Source: Palsa-1400 sp036501625 (GTDB taxonomy: Bacteria > Verrucomicrobiota > Verrucomicrobiia > Limisphaerales > Palsa-1400). Taken from it: a stretch of DNA of 64,000 nt. The notes beneath the pieces are model-generated. The model did not search any database, was not told the DNA's origin, and saw only the letters and a list, made by a program, of their open reading frames with translations. The position numbers were made by a program, and so were the translations under genes. Positions 51,642 to 61,016 of this stretch are shown piece by piece. How positions within the stretch are numbered: position 1 is the first letter of the stretch; the number at the start of each line of letters is the position of its first letter. Location of the stretch: contig DASXZY010000071.1 in NCBI GenBank assembly GCA_036501625.1, forward strand, positions 1 to 64,000, in the 5' to 3' direction.

Positions 51642-53210
51642 ATGAAACCATCTCTCCGCATCCTGCACCTGGAGGACGACCCGGGCGATGCCGCGCTGGT
51701 GCAGTCCGTCCTGGAAGCTGAGGGCTTGGGTTGCGCGGCGGCCGTGGCCGGCACGCGCGATGAATTCGCGGCGGCGCTGGAGCGCGGCGGATTCGATTTG
51801 ATCCTGTCGGACTTTTCGCTGCCGGGATTCGACGGCATGGCCGCTTTAAAAATCGCGCGAGCCAGTTGTCCGTCCGTGCCTTTTATATTTGTTTCTGGGA
51901 CGCTGGGGGAGGAGCGCGCCATCGAGTCGCTCAAGAGCGGCGCGGCCGATTACGTGTTAAAGGACCGCTTGGGGCGGCTGGCGCCGGCCGTGCGGCGGGC
52001 CATGCGGGAAATCGAGAAGGAGGCCGAACGCACGCGGCTGGAGGCGCAGTTTATAGAGGCGCAAAAAATGGAAGTGATGGGCCTGCTGGCCGGCGGAGTG
52101 GCGAACGACTTCAACAATATCCTGGCCGTTATCATGGGTTACAGCTACCTCACCCTGCGCAAATTCGGCGGCAACGAGGAAATTCGGAGCCATCTGGAAA
52201 CGATTCGTTCCACCGCCGAGCGCGCGACGGGCCTGACCCGGCAATTGCTGGTTTTCAGCCGAGGACATACCGTCCAGCCGGCCGTGCTGGACCTCAACAC
52301 GGTCGCGCAGGAATTGGAACCGATGCTGAGCCGGCTCCTGGATGCGAACATCGCATTGAAATTCGATCTCACGCCGGAAATCGGCAGCGTCAAAGCGGAT
52401 TCCGGTTACATCGGGCAAGTGTTGATGAACCTGGTCATCAATGCCCGCGACGCCATGCCCGATGGAGGGGAAATCCGCATCGCCACCGGCGGCGCGGCCT
52501 TGGACGAGAATTACGCGCGCGCGCATCCGCGCGTCATTCCAGGCGAATACGTCACCCTCAGCGTCAGCGACACGGGCATCGGGATGTCCGAAGAAACGAA
52601 GGCGCGCGTTTTCGAGGCGTTTTTCACGACCAAGCCCAAAGGCGGAGGCACAGGGCTGGGGCTGGCCACATGCCAGACCATCGTTCAGCAATCCGGGGGG
52701 CACATCGAAGTGGAAAGCGAGCCGGGCCGCGGCTCGACTTTTCGAGTTTATTTCCCGCACGTGGCGCAGGCGCCCGCGGCAGACGGCCCCGCCGAACCGA
52801 GCGGGCCGCTCCCGCAAGGCTCAGAAACCGTGCTGCTGGTGGAAGAAGACCCCGGCGTGCGCCACTTGGCTTGCGACGTCCTGCAAAACCAGGGCTATGG
52901 CGTTCTCCAGGCGAGCAACGGCCTCGAAGGATTGCGAGTGGCGCGAGAACTCAAAGGCAAACCCATCGGCCTGGTCATTACCGATGTCATCATGTCGCAA
53001 ATGGGCGGAAAAGTCATGGCGGAGTGGCTGCAAACGGTTCATCCCAATATGAAAGTATTGTTTACTTCAAGCGGCGGCGAGGACGCCCCCAGTCATCGCG
53101 AACTGCTTTTGGCCGGCAAGGAGTTCCTGACCAAGCCCTACAAACCGGCCGCGCTCGTGCGCAAGGTGCGCGCGCTTCTGGATTCGGCGCCCAGCGCGGC
53201 GCCCGCGTAA
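51642..53210 (+). CDS. Hybrid histidine pseudokinase (receiver - kinase core with Asn H-box - receiver)
   Basis: The 522-residue protein has REC1 (ILHLEDDPGDAALVQS; Asp in ILSDFSLPG; Lys in YVLKDRLG). The kinase core's H-box reads LLAGGVANDFNNILAVIMGY, where the common pattern is GGVAHDFNN; the codon is AAC at the His position. The ATPase core (LMNLVINARDAMPDGG, DTGIGMS, GGGTGLGLATCQ) is intact. REC2 (VLLVEEDPGVRHL; Asp in VITDVIM; Lys in LTKPYK) closes the protein. With the His replaced, classical autophosphorylation should fail, although ATP binding and receiver functions may persist. It is eight bases after the PAS kinase and six before a response regulator. Confidence 0.82.
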   Translation: MKPSLRILHLEDDPGDAALVQSVLEAEGLGCAAAVAGTRDEFAAALERGGFDLILSDFSLPGFDGMAALKIARASCPSVPFIFVSGTLGEERAIESLKSGAADYVLKDRLGRLAPAVRRAMREIEKEAERTRLEAQFIEAQKMEVMGLLAGGVANDFNNILAVIMGYSYLTLRKFGGNEEIRSHLETIRSTAERATGLTRQLLVFSRGHTVQPAVLDLNTVAQELEPMLSRLLDANIALKFDLTPEIGSVKADSGYIGQVLMNLVINARDAMPDGGEIRIATGGAALDENYARAHPRVIPGEYVTLSVSDTGIGMSEETKARVFEAFFTTKPKGGGTGLGLATCQTIVQQSGGHIEVESEPGRGSTFRVYFPHVAQAPAADGPAEPSGPLPQGSETVLLVEEDPGVRHLACDVLQNQGYGVLQASNGLEGLRVARELKGKPIGLVITDVIMSQMGGKVMAEWLQTVHPNMKVLFTSSGGEDAPSHRELLLAGKEFLTKPYKPAALVRKVRALLDSAPSAAPA

Positions 53211-53216
53211 TCCAGG

Positions 53217-53881
53217 ATGAACAAACCTGCCAAACTCGTCCGCGTCGTGCTGGCCGATGACCACGCGCTGGTGCGCGCGGGCATCCGCGCCCTGCTGCAA
53301 AGGCTGTCCGCCGTGGAAGTCGTCGGCGAAGCTTGCGACGGGCGCGAGGTGATCGGCCTGCTGGCCACCCAGCGGCCCGACGCCGTGTTGATGGACATCA
53401 CCATGCCCGGCCTCAACGGCCTGGAGGCGGCCACGCGCATCACGGAGGAATTTCCGGAAGTGCGAGTGATCATTCTTTCGGGACACCACGACGAGGAGCA
53501 TTATTGGCGCGCGCTCAAAGCGGGCGCGGCCGGATACCTGTTGAAGATGGCGGCGGAAGCTGAATTGGAATCCGCCCTCCGGCGCGTCATGGCCGGAGAA
53601 ATTTATCTCAGCCGGGAAATCTCCGCCAAACTTGCGAAAAAGTTTCCCCTGCAAAAAATCGCGGCCGGCTCGAAGACTCCCGTCGAACAATTGACAGGCC
53701 GCCAGCGCGAAATTCTCCAGTTATCGCCGAAGGCCAGAATACCAAAGGCATCGCCGACATCCTTAAAGTCAGTCCCAAGACGGTCGAATATCACCGCACC
53801 AAACTGATGGGCAGCTTGAACATCTACGACGTCGCGGGCTTGGTGCGGTTCGCGCTGCGCGCGGGGCTGATTAGCTGTTAA
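53217..53881 (+). pseudogene. NarL-type response regulator, frameshifted in the HTH domain
   Basis: The receiver (VRVVLADDHALVRAGIRALL; Asp in VLMDITMPGLNG; Lys in YLLKMAAE) is intact. In the HTH the frame is lost after LTGRQREILQL, at about 53722. Restoring one A (TTATCG to TTAATCG) gives IAEGQNTKGIADILKVSPKT and then VEYHRTKLMGSLNIYDVAGL, with a stop at 53881. As it stands, translation ends in a shifted tail and the protein lacks a DNA-binding domain. The stop of the restored frame forms TTAA with the convergent gene's stop, which suggests the restored frame is the original one. It belongs to the operon with the two Asn-type kinases. Confidence 0.78.
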
Positions 53882-54156
53882 CCTTCCATGCGACTGCCGC
53901 CAACGAATCCAAGTTCAATGGCCGCCGCCGCAGGAATGCCCTCCCCCGCAGAAGTGAGAGGTCGAGCACGAATGAGAATGGGACGCCCCGCCCGCATCGC
54001 CATGAGCGTGCCCTCCGCCATCGTGCCCGTGATGGCGCCCATCCGATGGCTTCCCCGGGTCCGCATCTGCCGAATAAAATCCGCACCGGCGTCTGAGGCC
54101 GCCTCTGGCGAGGATGTCCTGTCCCTCTCTTTCTTCCGCTTCCAAAAGGCGAACAT
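53878..54156 (-). CDS. Hypothetical protein (92 aa)
   Basis: The minus-strand frame reads MFAFWKRKKERDRTSSPEAA, and further on MGAITGTMAEGTLMAMRAGR and IPAAAAIELGFVGG, a regular mix of polar and hydrophobic residues. Its third codon positions are GC-rich like those of accepted genes here, while the opposite strand's frame is not. The stop shares TTAA with the convergent response regulator. I do not recognise a family. No strong Shine-Dalgarno is present. Confidence 0.42.
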   Translation of the reverse strand: MFAFWKRKKERDRTSSPEAASDAGADFIRQMRTRGSHRMGAITGTMAEGTLMAMRAGRPILIRARPLTSAGEGIPAAAAIELGFVGGSRMEG

Positions 54157-54352
54157 ATAGCCGAATGTTCCACAAAAAGGGCCCGCGGCAAGCCGGCAAA
54201 TCGCCTTTTACAGCCCGCCCAGCCACATTTGACTTGCGAATCGGAATTATTTGTGACACGCTGGCTCCGGCCTGGGCGATCCAGGCGCCGGCACTCGGGT
54301 GAGCGGCCGGATTCCTTCTGTTTTTTCACAACAACGCATTCGGAGAACGATT

Positions 54353-55000
54353 ATGAAAAACTGCCAATTGCCAGCATACTTGACCGCCGCCGGGCTTGCC
54401 CTGGCGCTGAGCACGGCCTGCATGGCCCAGGACAATCAGTCCCCCAAACCGGACACGAAATCCAATGTTGACACCGCGCAAATGATGGCGGCCATGGCGG
54501 AACTGGCCAAGCCGGGCGAAAACCACAAGCTTCTCGAAACCACGACAGGCTCTTGGACCTACAAAATGAAATGGTGGACTGCCCCGGATGGTCCTCCAAT
54601 GGAGGTCAGCGGAACCAGCACGACCAAATCCCTGATGGATGGGCGCTATTTCGTGAGCGAGCATGCCAGCAAGATGCCGATGCCCGGCCCGGATGGCAAA
54701 ATGATGGACATGGACTTCAAGGGCATGTCCACCGAAGGTTATGACAACGTCAAGAAAAAATTCGTGGCCTCATGGATCGATAATATGGGCACCGGCATCA
54801 TGCTGATGGAGGGAACTTACGACGCAGCTTCAAAAAAATTGACTTACCTGGGAGAGGAGGAACCCATGCCCGGCATGAAAATGAAGGTCCGCCAGACTAT
54901 CATCTTCACGGATAAGGATCATCGCGTCATGGAGTATTATGAACTGCGCGGCACCGGGGAAGTGAAGGTCATGGCCATCGAATACAACCGCACTAATTAG
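54353..55000 (+). CDS. Secreted DUF1579-family protein
   Basis: The 215-residue product has a signal peptide (LPAYLTAAGLALALSTACMA). The DUF1579 pattern follows: LLETTTGSWTYKMKWWTAPD, TSTTKSLMDGRYFVSEHASK, GMSTEGYDNVKKKFVASWID, and the later TYDAASKKLTYLGEEEPMPG. The family is found in many bacteria without a defined role; it looks like a lipocalin-like beta barrel. ATG 54353 has GGAG about eight bases upstream. The region between 54157 and 54352 shows no other gene. Confidence 0.85.
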   Translation: MKNCQLPAYLTAAGLALALSTACMAQDNQSPKPDTKSNVDTAQMMAAMAELAKPGENHKLLETTTGSWTYKMKWWTAPDGPPMEVSGTSTTKSLMDGRYFVSEHASKMPMPGPDGKMMDMDFKGMSTEGYDNVKKKFVASWIDNMGTGIMLMEGTYDAASKKLTYLGEEEPMPGMKMKVRQTIIFTDKDHRVMEYYELRGTGEVKVMAIEYNRTN

Positions 55001-55062
55001 CTCATGGCCGCCGTTACCGCGGGCTTGCGCAAGCAGGGCCGATGGTGTTCAATTCAGGCCGC

Positions 55063-55401
55063 ATGAGCGATACACATCCGTTCACCACGACCGCGTTTGA
55101 CATCCCCGGCTATCGCGCGGTGAAGGCTTTTGGAGTTGTGCGCGGCATTATTGTCCGCTCACGGTCGGTCGTCGGCAATTTCGGCGCGAGCATTCAGAGT
55201 TTGTTCGGCGGAAATATCACCATCTATACCGAATTGTGCGAACAAGCGCGCGACGACGCCTTCCGCGACATGATCACTCACGCCAACCAACTCGGCGCTA
55301 ACGCGGTCATTGGCGTCCGCTACGATGCGACGGAAATTGCTCCGGGAATCACGGAAGTTTTGTGCTACGGCACGGCCGTGCAAGTTGAACCGGCCCATTG
55401 A
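55063..55401 (+). CDS. YbjQ-family (DUF74) protein
   Basis: The 112-residue product has the YbjQ layout: VVRGIIVRSRSVVGNFGASIQS, then TIYTELCEQARDDAFRDMITHANQLGANAVIGVRYDAT, and a beta-rich end TEVLCYGTAVQVE. The family forms pentameric rings and was once proposed to bind heavy metals; function is unsettled. ATG 55063 is preferred (no close Shine-Dalgarno, but the upstream ATG at 55042 adds unconserved residues). yebC follows 21 bases later. Confidence 0.85.
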   Translation: MSDTHPFTTTAFDIPGYRAVKAFGVVRGIIVRSRSVVGNFGASIQSLFGGNITIYTELCEQARDDAFRDMITHANQLGANAVIGVRYDATEIAPGITEVLCYGTAVQVEPAH

Positions 55402-55422
55402 GGCGCCGCAGGAAATCACATT

Positions 55423-56151
55423 ATGGCAGGACATAGCAAGTGGGCCAAAGTCAAGCATTTCAAAGGCGCGATAGATGCCAAGCGGGCCAAAATTTTCGCC
55501 AAATTAAGCAAGGAAATCGCGATTGCCGCCAAGCTGGCCGGGAGCGATCCGGGCATGAATCCGCGCCTGCGGATGGTGCTGCTGAAGTGCCGCGCCGCCA
55601 ACATGCCCAACGATAACATCGAGCGTGCCATCAAACGCGGCGCCGGCGGCGATAATTCCATCAATTACGAGGATTTGACCTACGAAGTCTATGGCCCGCA
55701 CGGTGTGGCCATGCTCGTCGAACTGAGCACCGACAACCGGAACCGGACAGCCTCGGAAATCCGCAGCCTGTTGACCAAGAACGGCGGCGCCATCGCGACG
55801 GCCGGCTCGGTCAGCCGTTTGTTCCAGCGCAAGGGGCAGATTATTGTGGCGCGGGAATCGGCCCAGGAAGACGCGTTGATGGAAGCGGCGCTGGAAGCCG
55901 GAGCGGAGGATTTCAAAACCGACGATGCCGGCTACGAAGTCGTGACGGAGCCGGTGCAATTCGAATCGGTGCATAAGGCCATTGAAAGCAAGGGAATCAA
56001 ACCGGCTGCGGCAGAAGTGACGTGGCTGCCGGTGCTGACCGTGCCATTGCAGGACTCCAAATCGGCGGACGAAACCAATAAACTGATTGACATCCTGGAG
56101 GAGCATGACGATGTCAAAGAAGTTTATACCAACGCGGAATTTCCCGGCTGA
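55423..56151 (+). CDS. yebC: YebC/PmpR-family protein
   Basis: The 242-residue protein starts with the invariant AGHSKWAKVKHFKGAIDAKRAKIF and continues with NMPNDNIERAIKRGAGGD, GPHGVAMLVELSTDNRNRTASEIR and DVKEVYTNAEF at the C-terminus. YebC-type proteins regulate transcription or help translation of difficult motifs. All conserved blocks are present and the start is unambiguous. Confidence 0.95.
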   Translation: MAGHSKWAKVKHFKGAIDAKRAKIFAKLSKEIAIAAKLAGSDPGMNPRLRMVLLKCRAANMPNDNIERAIKRGAGGDNSINYEDLTYEVYGPHGVAMLVELSTDNRNRTASEIRSLLTKNGGAIATAGSVSRLFQRKGQIIVARESAQEDALMEAALEAGAEDFKTDDAGYEVVTEPVQFESVHKAIESKGIKPAAAEVTWLPVLTVPLQDSKSADETNKLIDILEEHDDVKEVYTNAEFPG

Positions 56152-56264
56152 GGCCCCTCCCCTGCCCTCCGCAACATTCGCCCGGCAGCCAATGAAGGCG
56201 CGGCATCATTGCAAATTGGCCATTGAACATTTATCATCGAGTGAGTCCTGAAACCTGAACGATT

Positions 56265-59200
56265 GTGGACGCGCCGGACTCACCAATAAAAACGCAACAC
56301 GACCCCGCCGTGGGCAAAACGATTTTCGCGCGGGCGTTGCGGGCGGGAGCGGGCTTGATTTGCCGCCATCCCCGATTGTTCGTATGGCCGCAATTGGCCC
56401 TGTTCGCCGCCTGCGTTTTCTACACCGTGTTCTTCCTCAAGTTCGACATGAACCAGGACAACATGGTCGGCTCGGAGGAGAAGGAGCACCGGGCCTATTT
56501 GCAGTTCCGAAAAGAGTTTCCGGGCGAAGACGAATTGGCGGTGGTGGTGGAAAGCGAGGACATGGATCGCAACCGGCAATTCGTGGAGCGGCTGGCGGCG
56601 CGCCTGGCGCCAGAAACCAATTTGTTCACAGACATTTTTTACAAAGGCGACCTGCCCTCACTCGGCTCCAAGGCGCTTCTGTTTGTGCCAGATGCGGACC
56701 TGAAAAAAATGCAGGAAAAGCTGGAGCAGTTCCGGCCGTTCATTGAGCAATTCACCCACGCGAGCAATTTTGATTCCTTCTTTGGCCTGATTAACCGGCA
56801 GATTAGAACGGCCAAGGAGGAAGAGAACGCGACGAACAACGCTCTCATGGGCGCGCTGCCAGCCCTTCAACGCATTGTCGATGAGGCTGCGGACAGCCTG
56901 AGCCGGCCCGGCACTCCCGTTTCGCCGGGCGTCACCGCCTTATTTGGGGCGGGAGGGGAAGCGCAGCAGCGCATGTACATCACCTTCGCCAATGGCCGGA
57001 TTTATTTGGTGACAGCGCGGCCCCGCGACAGCGACACCATCCCGGAAGCCATCCAGCGCATGCGCGAATTGATGCGCGAAACGGAAATCGAAGTGCCCGG
57101 ATTGAACGTTGGCCTGACCGGTTCGCCCGTGCTGGATTATGACCAGATGTTGCAGTCCAAAAGCGATATGACTCTAGCGACCATTGTCTCGCTGGTGCTT
57201 TGCTCGCTGATCTTCATTTACGCTTATCGCGAAGCGCGCCGCCCGCTTAAGGCGATGCTTTGCCTTGTTGTCGGGCTGGGTTACAGCATGGCGTTTGCCA
57301 CCTTGGCCGTCGGGCATTTGAACATTTTAACGGTCAATTTCGCGCCCATTTTGATCGGGCTGGCCATTGATTTCGGCATTCATTTCATTACGCGCTTCGA
57401 GGAGGAAATCCGCCGCCACAGAACGCCGGAACAAGCGGTGGAGACGGCGATGATTTTCACCGGCCAGGGCATCATCACAGGCGCGCTGACGACCTCGGCC
57501 GCCTTCCTGGCCATGGGCATGACGCATTTCAAAGGAATTCAGGAAATGGGCATCATTGCGGGCGGCGGGCTGGCGCTGTGTCTGTTCCCGATGATGACCA
57601 TGCTTCCGGCCCTGTTGCTGCGTGGAAAGCGGGACGCATTGGAACACGCCGTCGGCCTCGCCGCGGAGGGCCGGGCGCGCTTGGAAGGGATGTGGCTCAA
57701 ACGGCCCGGCCTGGTCGTCGGCGGCACGGTGGCCTTGTGCGCGGTGGCGGCCACGCAATTCCACAAAGTTTTCTTCGATTACAACTTGCTCAACATGCAG
57801 AGCAAAGGATTGCCAGCCGTGGTTTACGAAAAGAAGCTCTTGTTCTCCGGGGCTTTGACCTTTTCCACGGATGACATCACCAACCTGCCCGCCCTTGTCA
57901 AAAAGCTGGATGGAAAGCAGGATCAGGTCTCCGCATTCATCGATGAACACCTGGATTTGCAGGGCAAAACATTGCTGGACTCCTATCAAGGCACGAATTC
58001 CGATTCGGACGAACTGGAATCGGCGCTGGTAAAAAATCTCAATCGAATCATCACCGGCCCCTTGGTTTATACTCCCATGCGCTTTAGCTCGGTTGCGTTG
58101 CGTCCCGAGACGGCCCAACTTCTCAAGACCCAGCCGAAAGGCCAGGAATTGATTCGGCTCAACCAAATGCTCCTCCAGGACGCCTACCCGCATGAACTCA
58201 CGCCCCGCTCCGGCCAATCCATTCTTTACGCCGCCATCGTCGCCGACACCTTGCAGCAAGCCGCCGACTTCGAGCGTGAGGTGACCAACCTGCCCGCCGT
58301 GGCCAGTGTTGATGGCAGCGACCGCGGAGACGCCATGTTCGCCTTGCTGACCAAAGACCCGACAGCCGATTTGGCCATGGTGCGGCACATCAAAAGCGAG
58401 GTTTCCGATTTCCATTTTGCGCCGGTGGATACCAATGCGGTGGCGCTGCACGAGTTAAGCCTTACGCTGTACGGAACGATTGGCTACCTACTGAATGCCG
58501 TGGCGGACCCTTCGGTGCAAGCACGCCCCCAACTGAAGGCAGAACTGCAGGGGCTGGCCGATTCCATCAGCGATTTGCGAGTCAAAATGTTAAGCGCAGA
58601 CCTCGGCGTGCCGGAACGCCTCCAAGGTTACCAGGAGGCGCTTTTCCGGGACATCCGCCAGACATTTGAGGCGATCCAAACCCAGGACGCGAGCAGCCCG
58701 TTGCGGCCGCAAGACCTTCCGACGGCCCTGCGCTCGCGTTTCGTTGGAAAAACGGGCAAGTTCATGGTGCAGGTTTTCCCCAAGGACGATGTCTGGCAGC
58801 ACGAAAACCAGAAGGAGTTCATCTCGGAATTGCAAAAGGGTCTCGACGGCCAGTCGGACCGCGTTACAGGCATGCCGCTGGAACTCTATGAATACACGAC
58901 ACTGCTCAAAGTCAGTTACCAGCAGGCAGCGCTCTACGCCTTGATCGTGATCGCGTTCATGGTTTATCTGCACTTCCGCTCGGTGGCGTGCGTCATTCTT
59001 TCGCTGCTGCCGGTGGCGGTTGGTTCGGCTTGGGGCTTGGGGTTGATGGGGCTGGCGGGCGTGCCGTTTAATCCGGCCAACATTATGACGCTGCCGCTGG
59101 TGATTGGCATTGGGGTGACCAATGGCATCCACATTCTCAACCGCGTCGCGGAGGAGGAGCATGCAAGCATTTTGGGCAAGAGCACGGGCAAGGCTGTGCT

Positions 59201-59441
59201 TGTATCGGGATTGACTGCGCTGACCGGATTCGGCAGTTTGATGCTCGCCAAACATCAAGGCATACAGAGTTTGGGGTTGGTGATGTCCGCTGGAATTGGA
59301 GCCTGCCTGGTCGCGGGACTGACCTTTCTGCCGGCTTTAATTAGCATCCTGGTCCGTAACGGCTGGAGCGTCTCTCCAAAACGACTTGGCGGCGGCCAAG
59401 ACAAAACCAAGCCGCCACCAAGTACGGAGGAACCGAGGTAA
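56265..59441 (+). CDS. HpnN-like RND (MMPL) transporter
   Basis: The 1058-residue protein has two RND halves. The first has a TM after FVWPQLALFAACVFYTVFF, a large periplasmic domain with coiled helices, then about five TM segments (IVSLVLCSLIFIYAYREARR..., LNILTVNFAPILIGLAIDFGIHFITRFEEEIRR). The second repeats this, with VVSVIVFMVYLHF-like TMs and LPLVIGIGVTNGIHILNRVAEE. The pattern GLAIDFGIH and GIGVTNGIH matches the HpnN subfamily, implicated in hopanoid movement to the outer membrane. GTG 56265 is taken as the start. It precedes the lipid-transport operon by 113 bases on the same strand. Confidence 0.85.
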   Translation: MDAPDSPIKTQHDPAVGKTIFARALRAGAGLICRHPRLFVWPQLALFAACVFYTVFFLKFDMNQDNMVGSEEKEHRAYLQFRKEFPGEDELAVVVESEDMDRNRQFVERLAARLAPETNLFTDIFYKGDLPSLGSKALLFVPDADLKKMQEKLEQFRPFIEQFTHASNFDSFFGLINRQIRTAKEEENATNNALMGALPALQRIVDEAADSLSRPGTPVSPGVTALFGAGGEAQQRMYITFANGRIYLVTARPRDSDTIPEAIQRMRELMRETEIEVPGLNVGLTGSPVLDYDQMLQSKSDMTLATIVSLVLCSLIFIYAYREARRPLKAMLCLVVGLGYSMAFATLAVGHLNILTVNFAPILIGLAIDFGIHFITRFEEEIRRHRTPEQAVETAMIFTGQGIITGALTTSAAFLAMGMTHFKGIQEMGIIAGGGLALCLFPMMTMLPALLLRGKRDALEHAVGLAAEGRARLEGMWLKRPGLVVGGTVALCAVAATQFHKVFFDYNLLNMQSKGLPAVVYEKKLLFSGALTFSTDDITNLPALVKKLDGKQDQVSAFIDEHLDLQGKTLLDSYQGTNSDSDELESALVKNLNRIITGPLVYTPMRFSSVALRPETAQLLKTQPKGQELIRLNQMLLQDAYPHELTPRSGQSILYAAIVADTLQQAADFEREVTNLPAVASVDGSDRGDAMFALLTKDPTADLAMVRHIKSEVSDFHFAPVDTNAVALHELSLTLYGTIGYLLNAVADPSVQARPQLKAELQGLADSISDLRVKMLSADLGVPERLQGYQEALFRDIRQTFEAIQTQDASSPLRPQDLPTALRSRFVGKTGKFMVQVFPKDDVWQHENQKEFISELQKGLDGQSDRVTGMPLELYEYTTLLKVSYQQAALYALIVIAFMVYLHFRSVACVILSLLPVAVGSAWGLGLMGLAGVPFNPANIMTLPLVIGIGVTNGIHILNRVAEEEHASILGKSTGKAVLVSGLTALTGFGSLMLAKHQGIQSLGLVMSAGIGACLVAGLTFLPALISILVRNGWSVSPKRLGGGQDKTKPPPSTEEPR

Positions 59442-59554
59442 AAACCTCAATTTGACTCCAAAAATAGCAAAGAAAATGGCCAAAGTCAACGAATATCGTC
59501 AAAAGGCACCGGGAAAACCCCGAAAAAACCGTCAACTTGATTCCATTATCGTTA

Positions 59555-61015
59555 ATGGCTGATTCTCGACAATTGTTCCGCATCCTCGCCGGCCTAGGCA
59601 CCGTACTATTCGCTTTTTCCACGCGGGCCGGCACGGATGATGAGCTTTTGACAGGCCCGGCGTTCGCAAAATTCCATTTGACGCTCACTTCTGGCTGCCG
59701 GGAAGAAGCGGCAGGGCCCTTTTATTACAACCAAAACGCGGAGGCACAAACCCAATGGGCCATCCCGCCCTTCTTTTGCCGAACGCTCACGCCGGAAGCG
59801 GATTGGAGCGAATGGGATTTTTTGTATCCGCTGGCGGATTACCGGCGCTTTGGCAAAGAGCATCGGCTGCAACTGTTGCAGTTTCTGAGCTTTTCCGGCG
59901 GCGAATCCTTCGAGGAAAATGCCGCGCATCGCAGCACTTTTTTTCCATTCTATTTCCGCCAGCGGTCGAAGGACACCAACCTCAATTACACCGCCGTGTT
60001 CCCCTTCGGCGGGCATCTGGAAAACCGGCTTTTTCGCGACGACATCAAGTTCATTCTTTTCCCAATCTACTCGGAGACGCGGAAAAAGGATGTGGTGACA
60101 GACAATTATGTTTATCCCATGTTCGACCGGCGCCGCGGCAATGGCTTGGCGGGATGGCAGGCCTGGCCGGTGGCCGGGCACAACCGCAAGACGCCGACTC
60201 TCGCCACTAATTCGATGCAGGAAACTGAAACTGTGGGCGGCTTTGACAAATGGTTCGCGGCCTGGCCGTTTTATTTCAAGACGCGCGACGGCTTGGGCAC
60301 GACCAACCCCGCGTCCAGCCTGACCATCGTGCCATTTTACAGCCAGGCACGCGCCCCATTGCGCGACCAAACCTCCTACGGTTTTCCATTCGGATTCAAT
60401 TCCATCCACGACCGCGAGCAGGGTTATGAGGAGCATGATCTTCTCTGGCCGCTTTTTGTCCAGGCGCACGGGAGTAAAACCGTCCACCGCTGGTTTCCCT
60501 TTTACAGCCGAGCGGAGCATGACGGCTTGGAAAGCATCTTTTACGGGTTTATAATTTACAAATACAACCGCCTCCAATCCCCTCCCCTGGACCGCCGCCG
60601 CACCCGCATTCTTTACTTCCTCTATTCCGACACGGTGGAACGGAACACGCAATCGCACGATTTCAAACGCCGCGTGGATGTCTGGCCGTTTTACAGCTAC
60701 CATCGCGAACTCGACGGCAAACGGCGCACGCAAGTCCTGGCTGTTTTGGAGCCGTTTCTGCCCAACAACCGGACCATCGTCCGCGAGTACTCTCAGGTTT
60801 GGTCGTTTTGGCGCGCGGAGAAAAATCCGCAAACGGGCGCCACCAGCCAGTCGCTCCTGTGGAATCTTTACCGGCACGAACGCGTTGGAAAATCGAAAAA
60901 AGCCTCGCTCTTGTTCGGCCTTTTTCAGTATCAATCTAGCCCGGAAGGCGGCCACTGGCGCATTTTTTACCACAACTTTGGCCGCCAGCCGGAGCGGGCC
61001 GAGGCCGCCCATTGA
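59555..61015 (+). CDS. Secreted aromatic-repeat protein (FPFY/WPFY repeats)
   Basis: The 486-residue protein starts with a signal peptide (LFRILAGLGTVLFAFSTRAG). Almost the whole protein is built from short aromatic strands: FFPFYFRQ, ILFPIYSETR, YVYPMFDRRR, AWPFYFKTR, IVPFYSQAR, GFPFGFNS, LLWPLFVQ, WFPFYSRAE and VWPFYSYHR, about eleven copies spaced by 20-60 residues, each followed by basic or polar loops. This suggests a beta-repeat fold such as an outer-membrane barrel or propeller. Its stop overlaps the mlaE region (TGAC then ATG one base later), so it is the first gene of the Mla operon. No known family is recognised. Confidence 0.75.
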   Translation: MADSRQLFRILAGLGTVLFAFSTRAGTDDELLTGPAFAKFHLTLTSGCREEAAGPFYYNQNAEAQTQWAIPPFFCRTLTPEADWSEWDFLYPLADYRRFGKEHRLQLLQFLSFSGGESFEENAAHRSTFFPFYFRQRSKDTNLNYTAVFPFGGHLENRLFRDDIKFILFPIYSETRKKDVVTDNYVYPMFDRRRGNGLAGWQAWPVAGHNRKTPTLATNSMQETETVGGFDKWFAAWPFYFKTRDGLGTTNPASSLTIVPFYSQARAPLRDQTSYGFPFGFNSIHDREQGYEEHDLLWPLFVQAHGSKTVHRWFPFYSRAEHDGLESIFYGFIIYKYNRLQSPPLDRRRTRILYFLYSDTVERNTQSHDFKRRVDVWPFYSYHRELDGKRRTQVLAVLEPFLPNNRTIVREYSQVWSFWRAEKNPQTGATSQSLLWNLYRHERVGKSKKASLLFGLFQYQSSPEGGHWRIFYHNFGRQPERAEAAH

Positions 61016-61016
61016 C

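Noticed and set aside
57327..58451. A 374-codon frame on the minus strand within the RND gene
   Set aside because: The RND gene on the plus strand is complete with TM segments. The antisense frame is a GC-bias artefact.
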